A stretch of 64,000 nucleotides of DNA from CALJXB01 sp965225935 (GCA_965225935.1 CBDDCC010000013.1:310001-374000), one strand, 5' to 3'; positions 32,583-41,239 are shown, numbered from the stretch's first letter. Translations and numbers: made by a program. Notes: generated by a model not told the origin, from the sequence alone.

Positions 32583-33011
32583 CTGCCTCGGCCTCCAGCG
32601 ACCCCCGAGGCGGCGCAAAGAAAGGCCCCTGCAGCAGCAGGGGCCGAGGTTTCTACAGGGGCAATACTGTGACTTCCGAAACAACTGTCTTTGCAATAAC
32701 AAACACTGTCTTAGAAATGACAGACATTGACTTAGTATAGTACAGAATAGGCTTGGTTAAAATATGTTATTGATTAATATCTATGGTTAACAGTTACGGT
32801 AAAGAAATATGGTTAACGGCGATGCTTAACGTGCGGCCGATTCAGCTGCGTCCGTTAAGCATGGACTGATAGGCCCCGGCCGCCTGGGAACGGTTTCCGA
32901 TGGAATCGGTCCCTCCGCTGCCGCGGCCGCGCTCCCGCCAATCTTGCGCCGGGGCGGGAGGACGGATCTGCTAGGCTTGCGCCGCGGCGACGGCGGATCT
33001 GGAGGGCTTCC
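32583..33011. promoter_or_regulatory. divergent intergenic region with clustered CtrA-like sites
   Basis: No gene in 429 bp. An AT-rich core (32690-32830) carries ATGGTTAA at 32783-32790 and 32809-32816 (each the reverse complement of TTAACCAT), plus TTAA at 32757, 32774, 32826 and 32855. TTAA pairs spaced by 9 bp occur twice (32774/32787 and 32813/32826), 2 bp more than the canonical CtrA spacing of 7. CTGTC-N8-GACAG is an additional inverted repeat near 32706. Confidence 0.5.
32624..32645 (-). terminator. rho-independent-type stem-loop on the minus strand
   Basis: GGCCCCTGC, loop AGCA (TGCT on the minus strand), GCAGGGGCC: a perfect 9-bp GC-rich stem. Read on the minus strand it is followed by TTTCTTT. 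It lies 42-63 bp upstream of the minus-strand secreted-protein gene, so it would sit in that gene's 5' leader as an attenuator. It may instead end a short transcript. Confidence 0.6.
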
Positions 33012-34409
33012 GTGATCACCGAGACGAACCGCAGGTGGTGGATCCTGGCCGCCATGGGCGGCACTCTGGGGCTGGTGGTGCTCGACGAGACCATCGTCGG
33101 CGTGGCCCTGCCGACCATCCGGCGGGATCTCGCCATGGGCCTGGTGGCCTCCCACTGGATCGTCAGCGCCTATCTGGTGGTCTTCGCCGGGCTCGCCGCC
33201 GCGGCGGGCAAGATCAGCGACCTGGTCGATGTCCGAAAGTATTTCGTGGCCGGGGTGCTGGTCTTCGCGCTCTCCTCGGTGGCCTGCGGCTTCGCCCAGA
33301 ACGGGATCTGGCTGATCGCGGCCCGTGCCGTCCAGGGCATCGGCGCCGCCGTCATCTTCCCCACTTCCGTCGCCATGCTCACCAAGGCCTTCCCGCCGGA
33401 GCAGCGGGGCCTTGCCTTCGGCATCCACGTGGCCTGCGGCGGCACGTTCATGGCGCTGGGACCGCTCGCCGGCGGCGTCATGATCGAGATCCTGTCTTGG
33501 CGCTGGATCTTCTGGATCAACTTGCCGGTCGCCGCCGCGGTCATCGTGATCGTCTGGACGGGCTGGGCCGGCCCTTCGGCGGCGGCAAGCCGGCCGCCCT
33601 TCGACCGGGCCGGTCTGATCACCCTGGTGCTCGGCCTCTCGGCCTTCGTGCTGGGCCTCATGCAGAGCGCCGACTGGGGCTGGTCCTCGCCGGCCACCCT
33701 GGCGATCTGCGCCGGTGGCGCGGGCCTGCTGGTCCTCTTCGTCGCGGTCGAGGCCCGCAGGAGCGCGCCGCTGATCGAGACTGGCCTGTTCCGCAACGCC
33801 ACCTTCAGCAGCGCCAACCTCGCCATCTTCGCCGGCCAGTACGGCCAGATCTCCGTGGTGGTCTTCGTCGCTGTCTACCTCCAGCACGTGCTCGGCATGA
33901 GCGCCCTCAACGCTGGTCTCGCCCTCCTGCCGGGGGTGTTGCTGCTGCCCGTCTCGCCGATCCTGGCGGGACGGCTCAGCGACCGCTTCGGCGCGCGCCG
34001 GCCGGTGCTGGCCGGCCTGCTGCTGTTCGCGCTCTCGCTGCTCGGCATCGCGGCTGCCGTCTGGGCCGGAAGCTACCCCCTCATGGTGGTGCCGCTCGTC
34101 CTCTGGGGCTGCACCATGACGCTCCTTTACGTGCCGACCCGCCGCGCGGTCATGGCGACCGTGCCCGAGGCCGCGCACGGCCAGGCGGGCGGCATCAATT
34201 TGACCGCCCAGCTGGTCGGCGGCACCGTCGGCATGGCGGTGAGCGGCACCCTGCTGGCGGCGACCGGCGACTACCGCCCGATCTTCCTGGCCGCGGGCGG
34301 CCTGTCGCTGGCGGTCCTGGTTGTTGCCTGGTTCACCCTCGAGCGTCCCAGCGTGCAAACGCCCGCCGGGCCCTCCGGGCCGGTCCGGAAGCGGAGCGGG
34401 CGGACATGA
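33012..34409 (+). CDS. MFS drug transporter, DHA2 (EmrB/QacA) family
   Basis: 465 residues with about 14 predicted membrane helices. LVVLDETIVGVALPTIRRDL at residues 19-38 is the DHA2 motif D1. ISDLVDVRKYFVAGVLVFAL covers motif A, RAVQGIGAAVIFPTSVAML motif B, and LAGRLSDRFGARRPVLAG the second-half motif A. Such proteins export cationic or amphipathic compounds by proton antiport in the inner membrane. The C-terminal tail is short and basic. The gene is alone, without an EmrA-like adaptor; the neighbour on the other strand is unrelated. Confidence 0.9.
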   Translation: MITETNRRWWILAAMGGTLGLVVLDETIVGVALPTIRRDLAMGLVASHWIVSAYLVVFAGLAAAAGKISDLVDVRKYFVAGVLVFALSSVACGFAQNGIWLIAARAVQGIGAAVIFPTSVAMLTKAFPPEQRGLAFGIHVACGGTFMALGPLAGGVMIEILSWRWIFWINLPVAAAVIVIVWTGWAGPSAAASRPPFDRAGLITLVLGLSAFVLGLMQSADWGWSSPATLAICAGGAGLLVLFVAVEARRSAPLIETGLFRNATFSSANLAIFAGQYGQISVVVFVAVYLQHVLGMSALNAGLALLPGVLLLPVSPILAGRLSDRFGARRPVLAGLLLFALSLLGIAAAVWAGSYPLMVVPLVLWGCTMTLLYVPTRRAVMATVPEAAHGQAGGINLTAQLVGGTVGMAVSGTLLAATGDYRPIFLAAGGLSLAVLVVAWFTLERPSVQTPAGPSGPVRKRSGRT

Positions 34410-34493
34410 GCGGCCAACGGCGGCGCTCGGGCACCCGCGCCCCGGTCTCGCCGTATCGACGCGCCGAGGGGACCCGGGCGCCGTCGCGCCGCC

Positions 34494-36239
34494 CTACTGG
34501 CTGCGCTTTTCCTTCAGGAACTCCTGGAGCTCGATGAAGGTGAAGGGCTTGGTGATGCGGTCGCCGTTGAGGGACTTCACCGGATAGGGCCCGCCCGAGG
34601 GCGCGATGATCTCGTAGCCCATGGACCGCAGTTCGCGGATGATCTGGCTCTCGTTCATCTGCGAGGGATCGAGGCTGGAGGCTTTGGCGTCCTTGTTGGG
34701 GAAGCGCCGGCGGATCTTGCGCGTGACGGCGGTGAGGTCGGCCGCCTCGCCCAGGATCCCGATCACCCGCCGGAACTCGGCGGCGGCCTCCTCGGAGATT
34801 TCCCGCATGTCCGCGTGGGCGGTCTCGATCTTCTCGTTGTCGGAGAAGCGCTTGCGGGCCTTCTCTTTTTCCAGCACCTGCTTGGCCAGGGCCTCCAGAT
34901 CGGCGGCCTTGGGGTTCTCCATGAACAGGCGAGCGAACTCGATGCCCAGGTGCTCGCCCCGCCCCTTCAGCTCGTCGAAGGTCTTGCGGACCTTGTCGTC
35001 GTAGTCGTAGTGGGTCTGCCAGACCTCGTCCTCGAGCACGGCGGCGTCCTCGGAGGCCGGTTCGGGCTGCACGGCTTTCGCGTCCGCCGCCGCTTCCGCC
35101 AGGGCTTCGACGACCGCGTCCTTCACCGCGTCCTTTGTGGCGGCCTCGGTTGTGGTATCTGCGCCGGCGGTATTGGTGGCGTCCTTCGCGTTGTTCGTGG
35201 CTGCTTTCGCCGGGGTCTCCTTTTCAGGATCCTTGGCCGCTTCCGTCTTGGCGGAGACGGCCTCCGGCTTCGCCGACCGCTTCGCCTTTGCAGCCGGCTT
35301 TCGCGCCGCCTTCCGGCGACGGGAGGCGCGGGTCTTGTGTCCGTTGGGCGTCTCGGCCTTCTCGACGGCGTCGACGGCGGCCGCCTTCAGGGCCCGGAAC
35401 TTGCCGTTCTTCGCTCCGACTTTCTCGGTCTCGTCGTCCTTGGCCTCGGCGTCCTTGGCTTCGGCGTCCTTGGCCTCAGCGTCCTTCTCCTTGGTCTCGG
35501 CGTCCTCGGCCTTGGCGTCTTTCGCGTCGCCGTCCTCGGCCTTTGTCTCGTCGGCCTTGGTGTCCTCGCTCTTGGCGTCCTTCGCCGTGTCGCCCTCGGT
35601 CTTGGACGCCTTGTCCTCCGTGGCGTCGGCCTGGGGGTCCTTGGTTTCGCCGTCGTCCTCGGCCGTCGCCTTGGTGTCTTCCGCGTCTTTCGTGTCCTTG
35701 GCGCCTTTCGTGTCCTTGTCCGCGTTTTCCTCGCCGTCGGCCGTCTCGGCCTCTTCCTCGACTTTCTCGTCTTTGGCGCCCTGGCGCTTCTTGTCCACTC
35801 CGTTGGCCTCGTGCGCGTCTTCGTCGATCAGCGCCGCGTCGGCGATCGCTTCGCCCGCCAGGCGGGCCGCCTTGCGGTCCTGGGCGAGGGGCCCCGCCTT
35901 CTGGAAGGGGTTCGCCGACTTGGCCGGCAATTCCGACTTCGCCGGGCGGTCCAACAGCAGAAAAGTGATGCAGAAGAAGACCAGGGCGACCGCCGCCGGA
36001 ACCAGGCCCGACCAGTAGGAACCCGGCAGCACCAGGATGTCCTGCGCGTTGACGGTCACGTAGGTGAACCATTCAGCCTTTTTCGGGTTCGCCAGGGCCC
36101 AGGAGACGGCCGTGGCGTCCGTCAGGTCCACCTCCACGCCGTCGAGATAGAGCCTGGCGACCAGGAAATTGTCGCTCAGCGCGAGCCCCACCGCGATTCC
36201 CGCGATGCCGGCCAGTATCGAAACGATCCACTTTTGCAT
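34494..36239 (-). CDS. membrane-anchored protein with long repetitive charged linker, function unknown
   Basis: 581 residues. Helix 1 is at about 4-24 (WIVSILAGIAGIAVGLALSD) and helix 2 at about 77-97 (LVPAAVALVFFCITFLLLD), with a 50-residue periplasmic loop between. Residues about 130-270 are almost only Lys, Asp, Glu, Ala and Thr with KDAEA, KDTKDAED and DTKADETK repeats. Residues about 290-330 are strongly basic (ASRRRKAARKPAAKAKRSAK). Residues about 345-400 are Ala/Thr/Lys-rich, and residues about 410-581 form a cytoplasmic helical domain ending GDRITKPFTFIELQEFLKEK. The composition suggests a disordered linker with histone-like parts that tethers the C-terminal domain to the membrane. 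No family is recognised. Confidence 0.75.
   Translation of the reverse strand: MQKWIVSILAGIAGIAVGLALSDNFLVARLYLDGVEVDLTDATAVSWALANPKKAEWFTYVTVNAQDILVLPGSYWSGLVPAAVALVFFCITFLLLDRPAKSELPAKSANPFQKAGPLAQDRKAARLAGEAIADAALIDEDAHEANGVDKKRQGAKDEKVEEEAETADGEENADKDTKGAKDTKDAEDTKATAEDDGETKDPQADATEDKASKTEGDTAKDAKSEDTKADETKAEDGDAKDAKAEDAETKEKDAEAKDAEAKDAEAKDDETEKVGAKNGKFRALKAAAVDAVEKAETPNGHKTRASRRRKAARKPAAKAKRSAKPEAVSAKTEAAKDPEKETPAKAATNNAKDATNTAGADTTTEAATKDAVKDAVVEALAEAAADAKAVQPEPASEDAAVLEDEVWQTHYDYDDKVRKTFDELKGRGEHLGIEFARLFMENPKAADLEALAKQVLEKEKARKRFSDNEKIETAHADMREISEEAAAEFRRVIGILGEAADLTAVTRKIRRRFPNKDAKASSLDPSQMNESQIIRELRSMGYEIIAPSGGPYPVKSLNGDRITKPFTFIELQEFLKEKRSQ
35436..35490 (-). repeat. 15-bp tandem repeat encoding KDAEA units
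   Basis: Three near-identical 15-bp units (plus-strand GTCCTTGGCCTCGGC with one or two changes each) and a partial fourth, in the linker of the membrane-anchored protein. Degenerate forms of the unit continue to about 35720. Confidence 0.85.
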
Positions 36240-36591
36240 TCTGCCGTAAGAACCTCGAAATCAGGGCCGAAGACGAACCGGGACGGCGGGCCGGATTTTG
36301 ATCGTCATGCCCTTCGGAATGAAATCTCTACACCTATGAATAATCTAAATAAGCCGTATCTTGGTGATCCTAGACTATTGGCTTATTTTATATGACTTTG
36401 GTTATGTCCAACACTGTTTTTTTATGACTTTCTATAGTTAACGGCGTGCGGGGAAATATTGCGTTTTGGTGGCATGGGCGCAGCCTCCATCTCCCGCGGA
36501 AGCTGCGCTGGAGAAGGCTCTCGGCCGGGCTCGAGCATCCGCCCAGCCGGAGCGCGCCGGACGGTTTGAGAGGAGGTTGCGCCCGCGCCGC
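36240..36591. other. intergenic, AT-rich, with hairpin
   Basis: No gene is supported. The segment 36330-36445 is AT-rich. AAATAAGCC (36347-36355) and GGCTTATTT (36380-36388) are a perfect 9-bp inverted repeat with a 24-base loop followed by TATATG. A TTAAC lies at 36438. It could hold the promoter of the minus-strand membrane protein or a small RNA; neither can be decided here. Confidence 0.35.
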
Positions 36592-36780
36592 TCAGCAGCG
36601 GGGCAGGTCTCCCGGCGCCAGGCTGCGCACCCAGTCCACAGCCGAGAGTGCCTGGGCGGACGACCAGTCGGGCCTGAGCCGGCAGACGACGCCCACGGCG
36701 AGCTCGGTCTGTTTCGAGGGATCCCAGCCGGCGGCAGAGGCGTAGTCCAGGGATTGGCGGATCGCGGTTTCAACGGTCAT
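36592..36780 (-). CDS. small hypothetical protein
   Basis: 62 residues from the ATG at 36780 (TTG at 36795 would add MGWFD). The sequence is protein-like and well composed: VETAIRQSLDYASAAGWDPS, then ELAVGVVCRLRPDWSSAQAL and SAVDWVRSLAPGD. It looks like a single helical domain. No family or genomic link identified; it stands alone between two AT-rich intergenic regions. Confidence 0.5.
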   Translation of the reverse strand: MTVETAIRQSLDYASAAGWDPSKQTELAVGVVCRLRPDWSSAQALSAVDWVRSLAPGDLPRC

Positions 36781-37024
36781 GTCAAACCAGCCCAATCTCT
36801 ATAGTATGGCCCGACAAAGTGTCGGAGCGAAGTTCGGGCGACCGAGAGAACCAATTCCAGGCCTTATACGGTATTCCTCCTAAATATATACTAATATCTG
36901 AGTAAAATTTGTCGCGAATTCTATCTATTCACTTCAGCCTTGCCCGGTCCGTTCGGCATGAAGCGGAAGCCTTGACGACGGCGCTTGACTGTGCCGCCCG
37001 TCGGTTCAGATAGGTCGGGAACCG

Positions 37025-37543
37025 TCAGCTTTCGAACGGCCAGGTGTAGCCGAAGGCGACCACGCTGTCGGCGGCGGCGCGCACCGGCAGGGTGAGGTCG
37101 TTGAGGAAGCGCACGGGGCGCTTGTCGCGGCCGAGATCGTAGGCGCAGAGCGTCGGACAGAGCTCGAAGAAGTTGAGCTTGTCACACTCCTTCCAGAGGT
37201 CCTGGGTGGCGCCTTCGGCGTAGTCGTCCACGGCGAGGCCCTGGACATTGAAGCCGTTCACCTCGCGATAGAACTCGCCGGCGAGACGAATCCGGCTCTG
37301 CTGGCGCTGGCCGTCCCACTCCTCGATGTAGATGGCATGCAGCAGTCCCGGCAGCTCGCAGGGGTCGATCTCCGCCTTGGCGGGCAGACCCGCCTCGCCG
37401 CAGCGCGAGAGCCAGTAGTCGAAGAAGGCCAGGGCGTCGGGGTCCGCAAGCGCGTCGCGGAAGCCGTCGAGCTGGCGCGCGCAAGGCCGCCCGCCGGCAA
37501 ACGACGGTCCCTTGATCAGAAAGGGGATCGTGTGGGCGTTCAC
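37025..37543 (-). CDS. PAS_5 domain protein
   Basis: 172 residues, one domain of the alphaproteobacterial PAS_5 type. Signature stretches are FFDYWLSRCGEAGLPAKAEI followed by DPCELPGLLHAIYIEEWD, SRIRLAGEFYREVNGFNVQG and LPVRAAADSVVAFGYTWPF. These proteins sense an unknown ligand and have no output domain, so they act through partners. It is divergent from the alcohol dehydrogenase with 197 bp between starts. Confidence 0.8.
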   Translation of the reverse strand: MNAHTIPFLIKGPSFAGGRPCARQLDGFRDALADPDALAFFDYWLSRCGEAGLPAKAEIDPCELPGLLHAIYIEEWDGQRQQSRIRLAGEFYREVNGFNVQGLAVDDYAEGATQDLWKECDKLNFFELCPTLCAYDLGRDKRPVRFLNDLTLPVRAAADSVVAFGYTWPFES

Positions 37544-37740
37544 CCCGGTGCTCCACGCCTGACACCCAGTGAATGCCCGGGATTATGACAAGATTATCGT
37601 TGACGTTTTCCTTACGGCGCCGAAGTCCCGGGATCGGCCGATGATTCACCCGGAGATCTGCGGAACGCGGCCGGCGGACCCCTGTTGCGGGCCGGGGTCG
37701 ATTCGTTAACCTGTGTCGATTGGCAGGGAGGGAGACTTCA

Positions 37741-38784
37741 ATGCGTGCCGCCGTCATGGACGACTTCCGCGCGCCCATCGAGGTGCGGGAGGTGCCCGAG
37801 CCCGAGTGTGACGCCGGGGGCGCCATCGTGCGGGTCGAGGCCTGCGGCATTTGCCGCAGCGACTGGCACTCCTGGATCGGCCACTGGCCGGACGATGTCC
37901 CGCTGCCGGCGGTCCTCGGGCACGAGTTCGCCGGCGTGGTGGAGGAGGTGGGCGCCGGGGTCCGGCGGGTGCGGCCCGGCGACCGGGTCATCGTGCCCTT
38001 CTGCGGCGGCTGCGGGCTCTGCGAGTGGTGCCTCCACGGCCACCACCACGTTTGCGACGAGCCCTATCAGCCGGGCTTCGCCGTCTGGGGCGGGTTCGGG
38101 CGCTACGTCGACTTGCGCCAGGCGGACCTCAACGCGGTGCTGCTGCCCGACGAGGTGGATTTCATCACGGCCGCCGGCATGGGCTGCCGCTACATGACCG
38201 CCTTCCATGGCCTGGTGGGCCGTGCGCGCATCTCCGCCGGCCAGTGGGTCGCGGTGCACGGCTGCGGCGGCGTCGGGCTCTCGGCGGTGCAGATCGCCGC
38301 CGCCCTGGGCGCCCGGGCCATCGCCGTCGACATCGATTCCAAGAAGCTGGACTTCGCCCGGGAGCTGGGCGCGGCCGAGGTCGTCAACGGCTCCAACGCC
38401 GATCCGGCCGAGGCGATCCGCGACCTGACCGGGGGCGGCGCCCAGGTCTCGATCGACGCCCTCGGCATCGCCGCCACCTGCCGCAACTCGGTCCTGAGCC
38501 TGCGCAAGCGCGGCCGCCACGTGCAGATCGGCATCACCTCGCCCCAGGAGGGCGGCGAGGTGTCCTTGCCGGTCGACCGCATCATGGGCGACGAGCTGGA
38601 GATCCTCGGCAGCCACGGCATGCCGCTCGGCAGCTACAACTCCCTGCTGGACCTGGTGACGGCCGAGACCCTGGACCCGGGCCGCCTGGTCACCCGGCGC
38701 GTGCCCCTGGAGGAGACCGGCCCGGTGCTCGCTGCCATGGAGCGCTTCGAGACCACAGGCTTCGTGGTGATCGACCGCTACTGA
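37741..38784 (+). CDS. zinc-dependent alcohol dehydrogenase family protein
   Basis: 347 residues. Catalytic zinc: C38 (GICRSDWHSW) and H61-E62 (LGHEFAGVVEEVG). Structural zinc loop: C91, C94, C97 and C105 (CGLCEWCLHGHHHVC). NAD(P)-binding motif: VHGCGGVGLSAVQIAAALGA, with the acidic end AVDID suggesting NAD preference. Medium-chain dehydrogenases of this subgroup oxidise primary or secondary alcohols; the substrate is not evident. Start at the ATG at 37741 after GGGAGGGAG. Confidence 0.88.
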   Translation: MRAAVMDDFRAPIEVREVPEPECDAGGAIVRVEACGICRSDWHSWIGHWPDDVPLPAVLGHEFAGVVEEVGAGVRRVRPGDRVIVPFCGGCGLCEWCLHGHHHVCDEPYQPGFAVWGGFGRYVDLRQADLNAVLLPDEVDFITAAGMGCRYMTAFHGLVGRARISAGQWVAVHGCGGVGLSAVQIAAALGARAIAVDIDSKKLDFARELGAAEVVNGSNADPAEAIRDLTGGGAQVSIDALGIAATCRNSVLSLRKRGRHVQIGITSPQEGGEVSLPVDRIMGDELEILGSHGMPLGSYNSLLDLVTAETLDPGRLVTRRVPLEETGPVLAAMERFETTGFVVIDRY

Positions 38785-38958
38785 GCGGCCGTCGAAGTTC
38801 ACTCGTCTCTAAGGACTGGACTTCCCAGCGAGCCGACGACGCATTTGCCGCACTGCCTAGCTCGCTGGCAAGCGCCAACGCGCGCCCGCAGCGCAAGCGA
38901 GGAGAGCCAAGCGCCCCAAACGGTTGTTGGTTCGCGCCCGGCGCTTGAGGGGGCATGA

Positions 38959-38977
38959 GGCGTGCCTAGGGCACGCC
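38959..38977 (-). terminator. hairpin just after the polyprenyl synthase stop
   Basis: GGCGTGCC, loop TAG, GGCACGCC: a perfect 8-bp stem beginning 4 bp after the stop of the minus-strand synthase gene. There is no U-run on either strand, so it is terminator-like only. Confidence 0.4.
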
Positions 38978-38981
38978 GGAA

Positions 38982-40001
38982 TCAGTAAGCCCGCTCGATG
39001 CAGAAGTCGACGGCCTCGATCATGGCCTGGCGGTAGGGGCCGTCGTCGAAGACTGACAGCGCCCGGATCGCCTCGTCGCCGTGGGCGCGGGCCCTGGCCA
39101 GGCTGTCGTCGAGGGCCCGGTGGCGGTCCATGAGTCCGAGGGCCCGGGTGAGGTCGTTCTCGCTCTGCTCCAGCTCCTCCAGGCAGCGGCGCCAGAAGGC
39201 GCGCTCCGCCTCGTCGCCGCGGGCAAACGCGAGCACCACCGGCAGGGTGATCTTGCCCTCGCGGAAGTCGTCGCCGATGGTCTTGCCGAGCTCGGCCTGG
39301 CGCGCCGAGTAATCGAGCACGTCGTCGACCAGCTGGAAGGCGATGCCGAGGCTGGCCCCATAGCGGCCGAGGGCTTCCTGCTCCGCGGGCGGGCGCTCGC
39401 CGACCACGGCTCCGATGCGGCAGGCCGCCTCGAAGAGGGCCGCCGTCTTCTCGCGGATCACCCTCAGGTAGTCCTCCTCGCCGGTCTCGGTGTCGTTTGC
39501 GGTGACGAGCTGCGCCACCTCGCCTTGGGCGATGATGGCCGAGGCGTTGGAGAGGATCCGCAGTACCTCCAGCGAGCCGTCCGCCACCATGAGCTGGAAG
39601 GCCCGGCTGAACAGGAAGTCGCCCACCAGCACGCTGGGCTTGTTGCCCCAGAGCGTGTTGGCCGTCGCCAGGCCGCGCCGCAGGTGGCTGTCGTCCACCA
39701 CGTCGTCGTGCAGCAGGGTGGCGGTGTGGATGAACTCGACGCAGGCCGCGAGCGCCAGGTGGCGGCGGCCCTGGTAGCCGCAGAGCCGGGCCGAGGCGAG
39801 GGTCAGCATGGGCCGCAGGCGCTTGCCCCCGGCCGCGATGACGTGCCCCGCCAGCTGCGGGATCAGCGGCACCTCCGACTGCATGCGCTCGAGGATGACT
39901 TTGTTGACCGCCTGCAGGTCGTCGCGCACCAGCGCGTTCAGGCGGGCCAGTCCGCTGGACGGCTCCGTCTTGACCAGGTGCTGGGCGTCGGCGATGGCCA
40001 C
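38982..40001 (-). CDS. ispB: polyprenyl (octaprenyl/decaprenyl) diphosphate synthase
   Basis: 339 residues from the GTG at 40001, which follows GGGAGGG; longer frames are not family-like. Trans-isoprenyl synthase with the first Asp-rich motif LLHDDVVDDS, the second LVDDVLDYS, and the substrate motifs GGKRLRPML and GKTIGDDFREGKITLP. It extends farnesyl or geranylgeranyl diphosphate to the C40-C50 chain used as ubiquinone side chain. Subgroup assignment (octaprenyl versus decaprenyl) cannot be made from sequence inspection; alphaproteobacteria often make Q-10. Confidence 0.9.
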   Translation of the reverse strand: MAIADAQHLVKTEPSSGLARLNALVRDDLQAVNKVILERMQSEVPLIPQLAGHVIAAGGKRLRPMLTLASARLCGYQGRRHLALAACVEFIHTATLLHDDVVDDSHLRRGLATANTLWGNKPSVLVGDFLFSRAFQLMVADGSLEVLRILSNASAIIAQGEVAQLVTANDTETGEEDYLRVIREKTAALFEAACRIGAVVGERPPAEQEALGRYGASLGIAFQLVDDVLDYSARQAELGKTIGDDFREGKITLPVVLAFARGDEAERAFWRRCLEELEQSENDLTRALGLMDRHRALDDSLARARAHGDEAIRALSVFDDGPYRQAMIEAVDFCIERAY

Positions 40002-40187
40002 GTGTACCCTCCCCCCAGGACGGCGATCCCGCCTACTATAATGCCAAAATCCTGATTTGGCTTGGAATATCAGGCGAGGGCTTGGCAGCATAGAAAGAAG
40101 CGCCCGGGCGTCAAGCCCAACTGGGCGGGGGCGTCAAGCCCATGGCGGCATGGCGCCGGGCGGCGGTGGACGAGCGCGGGAGGGACG

Positions 40188-40403
40188 GTGAAAGAGCTGT
40201 TGCGGACCAACGACCTGGTGAAGCTGACCTGGCTGACGGCGCTCCTGGCAGACGCCGGGATCGAGGCCCTGGTGCTCGACAGCCACACGAGCGTGCTGGA
40301 GGGCTCGGCGCTGGCCATTCCCCGGCGCCTAGCGGTGGCAGAGGCGGACTACGAGCGGGCCAAGCGCATCCTAGCAGAGGCGGGGGAGGAGCTGCCGGAA
40401 TGA
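40188..40403 (+). CDS. DUF2007 family protein (putative signal-transducing)
   Basis: 71 residues from the GTG at 40188, with GGGAGGGA just before it. The protein KELLRTNDLVKLTWLTALLA, then EALVLDSHTSVLEGSALAIP and RRLAVAEADYERAKRILAEA matches DUF2007, a small PII-like ferredoxin fold found beside IspB and a methyltransferase in many alphaproteobacteria. It overlaps the next gene by 4 bp (ATGA). The function of the family is unknown. Confidence 0.85.
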   Translation: MKELLRTNDLVKLTWLTALLADAGIEALVLDSHTSVLEGSALAIPRRLAVAEADYERAKRILAEAGEELPE

Positions 40404-41239
40404 GCCGCCGGGCGCCGGAACCGGTCCAGGCGGGTGAGGTCCAGGCGGGGGAAGCCCCGGCGCGTGAGACCCCGGCGCGTGAGACCCTGGCGGCCGAGGC
40501 GGTCCCGCAGCGCGAGGACGCCCTGCTGGACGGCCGGGTGCGCCTGCGCCAGCCGGCGGCCGGCTACCGGGTGGCGATCGACCCGGTGTTCCTGGCCGCC
40601 GCCGTGCCGGCGAAGCCGGGCGACCGGGCGCTCGACCTGGGCTGCGGCGTGGGCGCTGCGGCCCTCTGCCTGCTGGCCCGGCTGCCGGAGGCCCGAGTGA
40701 CCGGCCTCGAGATCGAGCCCCGGGCGGCGGCGCTCGCCCGGGAGAACGCGGTCCTCAATGGCCGCGGCGAGGCCTTCACGCTGGTCGAGGGCGATCTGGG
40801 CGATCTCGGCGCGCTGGAGGGCCTGCCGGCGGGCGGCTTCGACGAGGTGTTGTGCAACCCGCCCCATCAGCCCGCGGCCATGACGGCCGCGCCGGACCCG
40901 GCGAAGGCCCGGGCGACCCACGAGGGTGCGGCCGGGCTCGCGGCCTGGGTCGGAGCGGCGCTCGTGGCCGCCCGGCCGGGGGGCGGCCTCACCTTCATCC
41001 ACCGGGCCGACCGTCTGGGCGACCTGCTGGCGGCTCTCCGGGGCCGGGCCGGCGGCGTGGTGGTCTTCCCCCTCTGGCCGAAGCGCGGCCAGGCCGCCAA
41101 GCGCATCCTGTTGAGGGCCCGGAAGGGCGCCCGCGGTCCGCTCCGCCTGTCGCCGGGGCTGCTGCTGCACGAGGACGACGGCCGCTTCACGGCCGCCGCC
41201 GAGGCGGTGCTGAGAAAGGGCCGGAGCCTGGACCTCTAG
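40400..41239 (+). CDS. tRNA1(Val)-type N6-adenine methyltransferase family protein
   Basis: 279 residues. The N-terminal 40 residues are a low-complexity, repeat-like extension (QAGEVQAGEAPARETPARET). The methyltransferase core follows: DALLDGRVRLRQPAAGYRVA then IDPVFLAAAVP, motif I ALDLGCGVGAAALCLLARLP, and the amino-methyltransferase motif CNPPHQPA (NPPx). It ends RKGRSLDL. The family includes TrmN6/YfiC, which methylates A37 of tRNA1(Val). The catalytic NPP is intact. It is translationally coupled to the DUF2007 gene. Confidence 0.85.
   Translation: MSRRAPEPVQAGEVQAGEAPARETPARETLAAEAVPQREDALLDGRVRLRQPAAGYRVAIDPVFLAAAVPAKPGDRALDLGCGVGAAALCLLARLPEARVTGLEIEPRAAALARENAVLNGRGEAFTLVEGDLGDLGALEGLPAGGFDEVLCNPPHQPAAMTAAPDPAKARATHEGAAGLAAWVGAALVAARPGGGLTFIHRADRLGDLLAALRGRAGGVVVFPLWPKRGQAAKRILLRARKGARGPLRLSPGLLLHEDDGRFTAAAEAVLRKGRSLDL

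Noticed and set aside
32826..34358. A 510-codon minus-strand frame opposite the DHA2 transporter
   Set aside because: Composition (Gln, His, Arg, Asp, Gly) is that of an antisense shadow of a hydrophobic protein gene.
35436..35720. Possible CRISPR-like or variable-number repeat array
   Set aside because: The units are contiguous without spacers, keep the reading frame and encode a low-complexity linker.
34815..36395. A Leu/Gly/Arg-rich plus-strand frame opposite the repetitive membrane protein
   Set aside because: It mirrors the Lys/Asp/Ala repeats of the minus-strand gene. The minus-strand product has membrane helices, a structured C-terminus and a sensible start, so it is the real gene.
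38785..38958. Search for a tRNA or small RNA in the gap after the alcohol dehydrogenase
   Set aside because: No acceptor stem or T-loop pattern could be found; only the short hairpin near the synthase stop is clear.
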